DNA from: Sedimentisphaerales bacterium | GTDB lineage: Bacteria; Planctomycetota; Phycisphaerae; Sedimentisphaerales; SG8-4 | Direction: 5' to 3' | NCBI GenBank assembly: GCA_016928975.1 | Contig: JAFGJR010000050.1 | Location: 1 to 64,000 of the forward strand | DNA: 64,000 bases | Shown here: positions 39,474 through 46,949 of the stretch, piece by piece | How the letters are laid out: each line of letters starts with the position of its first letter | Position numbering within the stretch: position 1 is the stretch's first letter | The notes under the pieces: generated by a model | What the model was told of the DNA's origin: nothing | Database searches by the model: none | Seen by the model: the letters and a program-made list of their open reading frames with translations, nothing else | Program-made: the position numbers and the translations under genes

Positions 39474-39546
39474 GAGCAGGCCGTCATCGGCGGTCCGGCA
39501 ATCTGCATCGCAGGCGCGATAGGCATTTCGTACTCGTCGATATCGC

Positions 39547-39577
39547 GGGGACGACGTGCCTGTTCCAAGTCGTCCCC
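39547..39577. terminator. Hairpin between convergent genes, copy 1
   Basis: A perfect 9-base inverted repeat GGGGACGAC (39547-39555) and GTCGTCCCC (39569-39577) with a 13-base loop, between the rightward lipoprotein and the leftward beta-barrel gene. The same type of hairpin at the same distance follows the paralogous gene (40368-40400). Confidence 0.65.
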
Positions 39578-39603
39578 TGTGATTTCGAAGAGGCGCCGGA
39601 TCG

Positions 39604-40242
39604 TCACTTGAACAGGAAGAACAAACCGAAGGAGAACTCCGAGCTCCTGAACTCCTCCGTACCGCCGCGTCTCTCGTTCGTCAGTTCGACGGTCGCGCTG
39701 TCGTAAGCGGCCTCCACACCCATCCGGAAATGCTCGCTCTGGAAGAATTCGAGGCCGATCGCAGCGACTACGCCCAGGTTGCTCACGTTGCCTTCCTCGA
39801 CGAAGGAGCCGTTGGCAAGATGATAGGATGGGCCCACGCGAAAGTAGAACGACACCGGATCATCCGGGGCTAAGACGTACCCGAAGTTCATGCTGAGTGG
39901 AAGCTGCCAGTAGTAATGGTCGTCTTCCAGGCCCTCCACCAGCACGAACGTGAAGGGTCCGAACGCCGGCCCGATGATGAGACCGTTGTCCCATTGGTAA
40001 TAGCCAAAGAGCGTCAAACCGATCGGCGGGACATATGTATCCAGATCCACGGTGGGATCGCCCTCGTCCACTACGAAGTTGTCCTCGAACTGGTCCGCAA
40101 GATCGGCGAGTCCGTCAACATAGCTGAGCCCCACGCGGTATCGCACACCAGCGGTTGCAGGGCAGCCGAGGGACAACGCAAGAACAGCCGTGAAGGATAC
40201 GAAGACAGCCTTCCCTGCCCAACCAGAAAACCCTCTAATCAT
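39604..40242 (-). CDS. Outer-membrane beta-barrel, tandem paralogue A
   Basis: A 212-residue protein with signal peptide (hydrophobic residues 11-25, cleavage after ATA). The mature part has the pattern of an OmpW/OmpA-like eight-stranded barrel and ends in FFLFK. It is clearly homologous to the next gene (40426-41100): shared 'GLTLF(G/P)YYQWD' segment, 'SYVDGLADLADQ' versus 'SYINGLSDLADQ', and the same C-terminus. The ATG at 40242 fits the signal peptide. Function not known. Confidence 0.75.
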   Translation of the reverse strand: MIRGFSGWAGKAVFVSFTAVLALSLGCPATAGVRYRVGLSYVDGLADLADQFEDNFVVDEGDPTVDLDTYVPPIGLTLFGYYQWDNGLIIGPAFGPFTFVLVEGLEDDHYYWQLPLSMNFGYVLAPDDPVSFYFRVGPSYHLANGSFVEEGNVSNLGVVAAIGLEFFQSEHFRMGVEAAYDSATVELTNERRGGTEEFRSSEFSFGLFFLFK

Positions 40243-40367
40243 CGCCGTTGCTCCTTGCACCTGAAGGAAAGAACGTGACACAGACGCTGTCACCAAATAT
40301 CCAGACAAATCCCTCACTTGGCCTGCTGCCGGCCAGTCAGGCGCGGCTGGCAGCAAGCCGGTGATGG

Positions 40368-40400
40368 AGGGGACGATCCATGTCTCTCAAGCCGTCCCCT
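40368..40400. terminator. Hairpin between tandem paralogues, copy 2
   Basis: A perfect 8-base inverted repeat AGGGGACG (40368-40375) and CGTCCCCT (40393-40400) with a 17-base loop, downstream of the paralogue B stop. The flanking sequence to the stop resembles copy 1, so the hairpin was duplicated together with the gene. Confidence 0.6.
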
Positions 40401-40425
40401 TTCATTCTGAGAAATCGTTAGATCG

Positions 40426-41100
40426 TTACTTGAACAGAAAGAACAGACTGAACGAGAACTCCGAAGCCTGGATGTTCTCATTACGGTGTGTTCTCAGGTT
40501 CTCAATCTCCACTTCCGCGCTGTCATAGGCGGCCTCCAGCCCCAACCGAAAATGCCGGCTGTTGAAGATCTCGAGGCCGATCGCGCCGACGACACCAAGG
40601 TTGCTGCCTTCATAGAAGTCGCCCCCGGCGAAATGGTAGGAGGGACCGCCGCGAACGTAGAACGACACGGGGTATTCCGGGCCGAGCACGAACCCGACGT
40701 TCATGCTCACCGGAAGCTGCCAGTGCGTGTAGCTCTCGTCCCAGGAGTCTCCCGTCCGGTAGTCGTCGTAGGACACCTGTTCCCAGATGAACATGAATGG
40801 CCCGATCGACGGTCCGAGCATAAGGCCGAAGTCCCACTGGTAGTATGGAAAGAGCGTCAGCCCAATCGGTATGACGATCGTGTCCGCATCCAGATCCAGA
40901 TCGACTCCGACCTCTTCTTCCACAATGGTCTCCAAGTTGTCCTCGTACTGATCTGCGAGATCGCTCAGCCCGTTAATGTAGCTGATCCCCAGGCGGAACC
41001 GCATGCCGGCCGTCGCGGGACTGCTGAGGGACAATACGAGAATCGCCGTCAGGACCACCAAACCAACTTTGCCGGCCCGTGCACAAGATTTTCCAACCAT
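40426..41100 (-). CDS. Outer-membrane beta-barrel, tandem paralogue B
   Basis: A 224-residue signal-peptide barrel homologous to paralogue A at 39604-40242, with an extra acidic stretch around residues 55-75. It ends in FFLFK like its partner. The ATG at 41100 has GGGAGG upstream. Both genes are transcribed leftwards and each is followed by its own hairpin, so they may be separately regulated. Confidence 0.75.
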   Translation of the reverse strand: MVGKSCARAGKVGLVVLTAILVLSLSSPATAGMRFRLGISYINGLSDLADQYEDNLETIVEEEVGVDLDLDADTIVIPIGLTLFPYYQWDFGLMLGPSIGPFMFIWEQVSYDDYRTGDSWDESYTHWQLPVSMNVGFVLGPEYPVSFYVRGGPSYHFAGGDFYEGSNLGVVGAIGLEIFNSRHFRLGLEAAYDSAEVEIENLRTHRNENIQASEFSFSLFFLFK

Positions 41101-41495
41101 GTGTGTTTCCTCCCTGACCATAGATTCTTGAAGAGAACCGTATCACGGTAACGATATCATCAGGTGCCCGAACGAATTCGGCGCCTGGCCTTTTCAGGGT
41201 CCACCGGCCGGATACGGCGGGCCTCGCCCTTGTCGCGGGCCCGGCAACATCCGCGGGCTTTCGCGGCACATCATGTCCGTTTCCAATACCATGTGCCTCC
41301 TTTCAGCCCTTGTCTCCACGGTCGGCTCGGTCAGGGCTTTCGCAGATCGCGGCCTCAGCCGGGGCTGCTTCTGACGGCCGTCACTCGCGCAGCGCCCACT
41401 ATGCTACAACGCAGGATGCGGCAAGTCCATACGTATAAGCACGCATTTTCCGCCGGTCTTCGATTACCATCAGACGAACGGCACAGCCGTGCGGA
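41101..41495. other. Intergenic region between paralogue B and the ESCRT-like arm
   Basis: About 395 bases with no convincing gene. It contains a small palindrome, ACCGT-ATC-ACGGT at 41137-41149, just upstream of paralogue B, possibly an operator. The leftward ESCRT-like arm ends at 41496. No strong terminator was found. Confidence 0.45.
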
Positions 41496-42341
41496 TCACG
41501 TCTCTAACTTCACGGCGAAGGTCATCACCCGGACGTTGTATGCGAACGCGGCGGCCACGGCGAAGACGAATACGGCCACCGTCCACCAGGAGCTCAAGCC
41601 GGCTCCGACCAGCGACCAGGCGAGCAGAGCGTCCACGAAGGTGTAGAGGGCAAGCACCAGGGCGTTCGCCCGGTTGGATTTCCGGCGGCACATGGCTCGC
41701 ATGAAGTTGATTGTCAGAACGGGCAGCAGCAGCACGGTGACCAGCCAGCCAAACAGCCGCTGGAACCAGGGGAATGCCCTCGTCCTTCCCTGTACGGCCG
41801 CCACGATAGACTCGCCGGGCGATGTTTCCACCTGGTACCTTTTGGAGAGGACGTCCTGGCCCGTCGACACGTCCGCCAGACTGACCTCGATGTCAATCTT
41901 GGCGCCGGTAGGGTAGGACTCGAAGGTATGAACCACGCCGTATAGAACCCCGCCGACGCCTAAGTGCTCGCCGTACTTGACGACTGCCTTGGTGGACCGT
42001 TGCGCCGGCTGGCGCAGCTTCAGCAGCTTGCGCAGCTTCTCCGAGATCGTGCGGTTTCGCACGTCCAGAATGCCTGCCTGGCCGATCGCCCGCCGAAGGC
42101 CATCCGTGAAGTAGCCGGTGGAGTCGTTGTCCAGATGGAGCAGGGCGGCCTTGCGAAGCGCTCCTCTGGAATTGCGAATATCATCTACGACGGCCGAGAT
42201 CACCTTGTCGGCCAGGTCCTTGCGGGCGGCTCCAATCTGGGGCGTATCCGGCCTCAGGTTCCCCCAGCCCGACCAGGCCACGTAACTCACCAGCGCAAGC
42301 GTGCCGACTTTCCTCACGATGGAGCCGACCAGTCTTGGCAT
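41496..42341 (-). CDS. Membrane protein with CsgG/TolB-N-like domain
   Basis: A 281-residue protein: an N-terminal hydrophobic segment, a soluble domain at about 40-185 resembling CsgG/LpoB/TolB-N folds ('LGVGGVLYGVVHTFESYP', then 'IEVSLADVSTGQDVLSKRY'), and three or more transmembrane segments after residue 190. ATG at 42341 is preferred to GTG at 42350 because GGAGAG then lies at a normal distance. It is the last gene of the leftward arm, 25 bases after the Vps4-like ATPase, so co-expression with the ESCRT-like proteins is likely. Its role is not known. Confidence 0.65.
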   Translation of the reverse strand: MPRLVGSIVRKVGTLALVSYVAWSGWGNLRPDTPQIGAARKDLADKVISAVVDDIRNSRGALRKAALLHLDNDSTGYFTDGLRRAIGQAGILDVRNRTISEKLRKLLKLRQPAQRSTKAVVKYGEHLGVGGVLYGVVHTFESYPTGAKIDIEVSLADVSTGQDVLSKRYQVETSPGESIVAAVQGRTRAFPWFQRLFGWLVTVLLLPVLTINFMRAMCRRKSNRANALVLALYTFVDALLAWSLVGAGLSSWWTVAVFVFAVAAAFAYNVRVMTFAVKLET

Positions 42342-42366
42342 GAGTTGCACTCTCTCCGTGTGACCC

Positions 42367-43503
42367 TTACTCGTCTTCTTCCGTATCGGGCGGCTTGACT
42401 CTGGCGTCCCGCCACGACTCGAATTCCCTCAGCATGTCGGTCGTCACGGAGGGTTTCACCTTCGCGATGGCGTCGGTGAAGTCCCTGGCCGTGACGGTTT
42501 CTTGGCTGCCACTGGCGATCTGGCGATTGAGTGCGAAGCGCTTGGCCCGGTCGCACAGCTCCGCCACGTCCGCGCCGCTGTAACCTTCCGTCATAGGCGC
42601 GATGGAGGCAAATGACACGTCGGTGGCGGCAGGGACTCCTTTCATATTCAATGCGATGATCGCCTCTCGCGCCTTCGCGTCCGGCGGACCGACATAGATG
42701 TGCGTGCCCAACCGGCCCGGCCGAATCACGGCTTCATCGAGCACCCAGGGCTTGTTCGTCGCGGTCAGGACCAGCATGCAGTTGGTGTTCTTCACCAACC
42801 CGTCGGTCAAGGCGAGAAACTGCGCGACCGAGCCGATCTTGCGGTTGCCTCGTTTGGCCAGCAGATGGTCCACCTCATCGAGAAAGAGGATCGCCTTGGC
42901 ACAGGCGCGGGCCTCATCAAAGAGCCGTTGGAGGTTTTTCTCCGTCTCGCCGACGTACTTGTCCTTGATCTGGGAGGCGTTGACGTTGAAGAACGCCGCA
43001 TCCAGTTCGCCTGCCACCGCCTTGGCGATGTAGGTCTTCCCGTTGCCCGGCGGACCATACATCAGAATGCCGCCGCCGATGCGGACCTTGAATCGCTCGT
43101 ATACCTCCGGATGCAGGAACGGCTCGATCACCTTCTCCCGTAACTCCTGCTTCACGTCCTCCAAACCGGCCACGTCCTCCAGCTTCTCGGCAGGTCGGTC
43201 CCTCAACTCCCAGGGGCTCGTGCCGGTGCTGCCCTCGCCTGCATTGGCCTCTTTGATCGCCTTGCGGGTGGCGTCGCTGTTCTGGCTCTTGGCTTTGGTC
43301 TTGAGCTCGGCTGCGATGTTGATCAGCTCCGTGGCGTCCTCGACGTACCGTGCGGCGATCTTGCCCTCCGTCTCCTCTGCCAGCTTCAGGCCGAACTCCG
43401 CCGCCTTGGCAGTGTGGAAGAAGGCTCTGGCGTAATCCTTTTCCAGGATCGCCTTCTCCGCCCCCGCTTCATGCTCTCGCTTCTTGTCGGCGATGAAGCT
43501 CAT
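42367..43503 (-). CDS. Vps4-like AAA ATPase with N-terminal MIT domain
   Basis: A 378-residue protein. Residues 5-70 form a three-helix MIT-like domain ('EKDYARAFFHTAKAAEFGLK' and then 'RYVEDATELINIAAELK'). After a linker comes one AAA domain: Walker A GPPGNGKT (150-157), aromatic pore loop in KDKYVGETEKN, Walker B ILFLDE (205-210), sensor Asn250 and arginine finger in IRPGRLG. The C-terminus has the extra helix of the meiotic AAA clade (Vps4, katanin, spastin): 'VTARDFTDAIAKVKPSV' followed by DMLREFESW. Vps4 disassembles ESCRT-III by binding MIM motifs with its MIT domain. The start overlaps the stop of the ESCRT-III-like gene (ATGA). A CDC48/CdvC-like relation is the alternative. Confidence 0.85.
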   Translation of the reverse strand: MSFIADKKREHEAGAEKAILEKDYARAFFHTAKAAEFGLKLAEETEGKIAARYVEDATELINIAAELKTKAKSQNSDATRKAIKEANAGEGSTGTSPWELRDRPAEKLEDVAGLEDVKQELREKVIEPFLHPEVYERFKVRIGGGILMYGPPGNGKTYIAKAVAGELDAAFFNVNASQIKDKYVGETEKNLQRLFDEARACAKAILFLDEVDHLLAKRGNRKIGSVAQFLALTDGLVKNTNCMLVLTATNKPWVLDEAVIRPGRLGTHIYVGPPDAKAREAIIALNMKGVPAATDVSFASIAPMTEGYSGADVAELCDRAKRFALNRQIASGSQETVTARDFTDAIAKVKPSVTTDMLREFESWRDARVKPPDTEEDE

Positions 43504-44147
43504 TTCTCGTCCTCCATCAGCTTCTTGAGTCGCGACCGCGCGTCGGTGATCTGGTCCTTGACACCGCCGTCCTGTTCCATCTGCCTGGCGGGTCGCGCCG
43601 TGCCGATATCCGCGGCCGCCTCGTCCTGGAGCTGCTTCATCATCTCGTCGGTCGTGGGGATCACGTCGGTCATCTGGTTGGCGACGCCTTCCATTTCCTT
43701 GCCGTACATCCTCTCCCAGATCTTGTCCGTGTCCACCTGCTCGCCGAGCTTGTCCTGGACCTCGTCCAGCACGTTGGCGACGACCTCCGGATCGATCTTG
43801 ACGACCATATCGATGGCGCTGAGCGCCTGGGCGAAGTCCTGGTCGCTCTTGGCCAGCTCCATCTTGCTGAGCAGTTGCTCGAAGACCCATCGCTTCATCT
43901 CGAGCTTGGACATGAGCAGCTCATTGGCGCGCACGGACTGCAAACACCGCTGGGCCCCGCCTTTCTGCCCATCCTTGAGATACTGTCGAGCCTCGGCCCA
44001 CGCCTTGTCGCGGTCCTTCTGGAGCTTGCCGATGCGCTCGCGCACGATATCCACCGCGCTCTCCGCCTCGCGGAATGCCTTGCGTCGCTTCTTCGCCTCC
44101 TCCCGCTCCCTCTCACGCTTCGACTTGAATAGATCGCCCAAACCCAT
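43500..44147 (-). CDS. ESCRT-III/Snf7-like coiled-coil protein with C-terminal MIM1-like motif
   Basis: A 215-residue helical protein with ESCRT-III features: short amphipathic start (MGLGDLF), strongly basic first helix (KSKREREREEAKKRRKAF), a helical hairpin with a CHMP-like stretch ('ARQYLKDGQKGGAQRCLQSV'), then an acidic second half and at the very end DARSRLKKLM (RLKKL at 206-210), like the MIM1 motif that MIT domains bind. The next gene is a MIT-AAA ATPase and overlaps it. The call rests on motif pattern and context: a plain coiled-coil protein or PspA/Vipp1 relative is possible. The ATG at 44147 has AAAGGAG upstream. Confidence 0.75.
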   Translation of the reverse strand: MGLGDLFKSKREREREEAKKRRKAFREAESAVDIVRERIGKLQKDRDKAWAEARQYLKDGQKGGAQRCLQSVRANELLMSKLEMKRWVFEQLLSKMELAKSDQDFAQALSAIDMVVKIDPEVVANVLDEVQDKLGEQVDTDKIWERMYGKEMEGVANQMTDVIPTTDEMMKQLQDEAAADIGTARPARQMEQDGGVKDQITDARSRLKKLMEDEK

Positions 44148-44245
44148 CTGCCATCTCCTTTCACCTGACTACTCTGTGACGCCGGCGCCCTTCTCACGTC
44201 TCTGTGAGCCAACCGACCGGGGAGCGGTGCCCCTTCGCCCTCTTT

Positions 44246-46099
44246 TCATGGAAGATGGGACGGTGTTGCCCTCGCAAGGCGGAACCCCACGTTGACGCCG
44301 TGGTCGCCTGGTGTGTTCCCGTACCGGACTGCCGAGCGGCAATACCTGGCGATGCCTCGCCAGCCGCCGCCGCGGATGACCCGTTGGACGCCCGAATCGG
44401 GACCAGGCGGATCCGTCACCGGCTCTTGGCAATACTCCGCGCACCAGTCCTGACACCACTCCCACACGGTCCCGTGCATATCATGCAAGCCCCAGGCGTT
44501 GGGCTTCTTCTGGCCCACACGATGTGGCTTCCAGGCACTATTGTCCTTATACCACGCGTATTGACCAAGGATGGAATCATCGTCTCCGAAGGCGAAGCGG
44601 CCGGCGCTTCCGGCGCGACAGGCGTACTCCCACTGGGCCTCCGTCGGCAGCTCGCATTGTTGTCCCTCCCTGGCACTCAGTCTGCGACAGAACTCCGTTG
44701 CATCGTTCCACGAGACGCTCTCCACCGGCATATCGTCCCCTTTGGAATGACTCGGCTCGGTTCCCATGACGGTCCTCCATTGTGCCTGAGTCACGGGGAA
44801 CGTGCCCATGTAGAACGCCCGGCGGATCGTTACCTCATGCTGTGGACCTTCGTTCTGGAAGCGACCCTCTTCGTCGTCGGGCGAACCGATGAGGAATCGA
44901 CCGGCCGGGACCAGAATCATGGGGAGCTTCACGCCCTTGCCACAGTCCAGTTCGGTGGTCCAAGGCAGGCCGAGCGCGTCGGCAGCGGCACGCTGGACTT
45001 CCTGCGCCTCCTCCGGCCTCATCGGGAAGAACGCCTCGACCGGCCGGATCCTGGTCTCCAGCTCGATTTGTAGCCGCGCGTCTCCAAGTCCATCGAAACC
45101 GACCTGCCGCTCCCAGGGCTTGTGTCCATCCTTCTCCGCGAGGATTCGATACTGGCCGGTCGGCAGGGTCAACTTCACAGGTGCAAGACCCGCCGCACGA
45201 CCATCCACGCTTACTCTCGCGCCCGCCGGCACTGTCTCTATGTGCAGCGCGGGCTTCTCCACGATCTCGATTCGTCCCTTGCGAGGGGATGGCTGTGAGC
45301 CAGGCTCCGCGCTCGCCCTGGTATCGGCCAACACGATCTCGTGCCACGAGCCGAGCTGCTGGCCCCAGGGGGTCTGCGGCATGGGAGTCTTGAATTTCTT
45401 CGCCCATCGCGGGACTTGTTCCTCAACATATCGGCCCAGGGCCTGGACCGTCAGCCTGTTGGTCTCGTCAAACGCGGCTCCCCTTATCCCCTCCAGCAGG
45501 TAGTGGGTAAAAGCCCCGTGCTCCTGGTCCGGCCATTCATATGCCCGCTCCCCTTCAGAGCACGAGAACAGCAGACAGGTCGTCGGCGTCGTGCCCTCCG
45601 CGGGCGTCTCGGCTGCTGTCACGATATCTCGGCTGAACTCGTGCGTGAGAAGATTGTCCGTGTCGCCCATTCCCTTGTGCGGGTCGTTGCGGCACGCGTC
45701 GAGGATCAGCACCCGGTGTGCAGATTCCATGTAGCCCAGACACTCTCCCAGGACGGCCATCGATAGAGACGCCAACTGGGGCATGTGGATGCGGGAATTC
45801 GCTGTCAGCAGATGCGCGCCGGTCCTGGTCTGCACCCCGTGGCCGGCGAAGTAGAACAAGAACAGGTCCTCGTGGGAGAGCAAGGGGGCCAGATTATGCA
45901 AGGCATCCACGATGTTGACGTGGTCGGGCATCTTGTCGCCACCTGTGACCAGAGTGCGCACCAGGTCGAAGCCGCATACGTCGCGAAGGCATTGGCCGAC
46001 CTCTTCCGCATCGCGCGCGGCGAAGCTCAGATCCGTGATCTCCGGATCATCGTATTTGCTGATTCCCACGACTAACCCGTATTTCTTCATATTCGTCAT
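44246..46099 (-). CDS. Caspase-fold protease (C14, metacaspase-like) fused to PEGA and formylglycine-generating-enzyme-like domains
   Basis: A 617-residue three-part protein. Residues 5-235 are a caspase-like domain with the catalytic dyad His87 (FAGHGVQT) and Cys136 (LDACRND). Residues 285-350 are a PEGA domain. Residues 390-612 are an FGE-sulfatase (SUMF1)-like domain ('MILVPAGRFLIGSPDDEEG', 'PTEAQWEYACRAG', 'HGTVWEWCQDW', GFRLA), common in bacterial conflict proteins as a C-type-lectin-like binding module rather than an enzyme. It is cytoplasmic by sequence. The gene lies between the two ESCRT-III-like genes in the same leftward arm. The upstream gap is 11 bases. Confidence 0.9.
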   Translation of the reverse strand: MTNMKKYGLVVGISKYDDPEITDLSFAARDAEEVGQCLRDVCGFDLVRTLVTGGDKMPDHVNIVDALHNLAPLLSHEDLFLFYFAGHGVQTRTGAHLLTANSRIHMPQLASLSMAVLGECLGYMESAHRVLILDACRNDPHKGMGDTDNLLTHEFSRDIVTAAETPAEGTTPTTCLLFSCSEGERAYEWPDQEHGAFTHYLLEGIRGAAFDETNRLTVQALGRYVEEQVPRWAKKFKTPMPQTPWGQQLGSWHEIVLADTRASAEPGSQPSPRKGRIEIVEKPALHIETVPAGARVSVDGRAAGLAPVKLTLPTGQYRILAEKDGHKPWERQVGFDGLGDARLQIELETRIRPVEAFFPMRPEEAQEVQRAAADALGLPWTTELDCGKGVKLPMILVPAGRFLIGSPDDEEGRFQNEGPQHEVTIRRAFYMGTFPVTQAQWRTVMGTEPSHSKGDDMPVESVSWNDATEFCRRLSAREGQQCELPTEAQWEYACRAGSAGRFAFGDDDSILGQYAWYKDNSAWKPHRVGQKKPNAWGLHDMHGTVWEWCQDWCAEYCQEPVTDPPGPDSGVQRVIRGGGWRGIARYCRSAVRYGNTPGDHGVNVGFRLARATPSHLP

Positions 46100-46110
46100 C
46101 GGCTTCGAGA

Positions 46111-46716
46111 TCAGGCCTCTTCGGCTTCGAGTTTCTTCAACCTTTCCTCTGTTTCCGGCGACAGGGTGATTGGAGGTTTGGTTTCTTCGGCGAACTCGGC
46201 CACGCGCTGCTCGGTCTTGACCGGGGTCGGCTCGGCCACCTCGTACCTCTCTCGTTCCAGGTCGCGCGCCGCTTTGTCCGACTGGCGCAACGTGGCGAAC
46301 AGGTCCTGGAGCTCCAGGGCGATCTCGTCGAACTGCCCCTCGGTGACACCTGTCTGCAAAGCGGCCTTCGCCTCGCGGATCTTGTCCAGGGCCACTCCGA
46401 TGCGGTCGAGGTTCTTGCCGATGATCGTCTCGCGACCGCGGAGGCGGTCCATCTCGCGGAAGACCCGCTCGATCTCGCCGGCGACGACCCTCCTGGAATC
46501 CCCGTGCGAGCGCTCAAACTCCTGCTTCTTCTGCATCGCTCGCGATTCCAGGGTGCGGATTTCCTCCTTGAGGGCTTCGAGGCCGCCGGTATTGTCTCTC
46601 TTCGAGGCCGCGAAGTTTGCCTCCATTGTCTCCAGGGCGCTCGCCCGTCGCCGGGCGTCAGAGCCGCCGAAGAGTCTCGCCACGAGAGACCGGATTGTTT
46701 CCCACAGACCTGCCAT
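46111..46716 (-). CDS. Second ESCRT-III-like coiled-coil protein with C-terminal MIM1-like motif
   Basis: A 201-residue helical protein. It starts with an amphipathic helix likely to enter membranes (WETIRSLVARLFGGS), continues as basic then mixed coiled coil (about 20-150), then a Pro/Thr-rich linker, and ends in SPETEERLKKLEAEEA with RLKKL at 192-196, the same pentapeptide as the protein at 43500-44147. Size, charge order and end motif match ESCRT-III proteins, and a MIT-AAA ATPase is encoded in the same arm. Not a close duplicate of the other protein. A PspA-like protein is the main alternative. The ATG at 46716 has GGAGTGAG upstream. Confidence 0.7.
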   Translation of the reverse strand: MAGLWETIRSLVARLFGGSDARRRASALETMEANFAASKRDNTGGLEALKEEIRTLESRAMQKKQEFERSHGDSRRVVAGEIERVFREMDRLRGRETIIGKNLDRIGVALDKIREAKAALQTGVTEGQFDEIALELQDLFATLRQSDKAARDLERERYEVAEPTPVKTEQRVAEFAEETKPPITLSPETEERLKKLEAEEA

Positions 46717-46949
46717 TGCTCACTCCTTATCTTCTCGCCGTCTGCCAAATCGCGTGTTCAGCCACTCGCCGGCGCGGGCGAGGGGCAGCAAGACAACAAA
46801 ACCCCGGAGTCCAAAGGGCCGACCGATTATAGCATCTTTTTGGCAACCATGTGGCGAAGTCCGCCGACATACTCGAAGAAGGTAGGGACCGCACCCATTC
46901 GCGATCGGTCGGTTCGCCAGGATGGCTATGAATCACGTCCATCGAGCAG

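Noticed and set aside
43504..43890. N-terminal extension of the Vps4-like frame (Arg/Gly-rich)
   Set aside because: This is the shadow of the ESCRT-III-like gene in another frame. The ATG at 43503 with GGAGG upstream and the complete MIT-like domain set the start.
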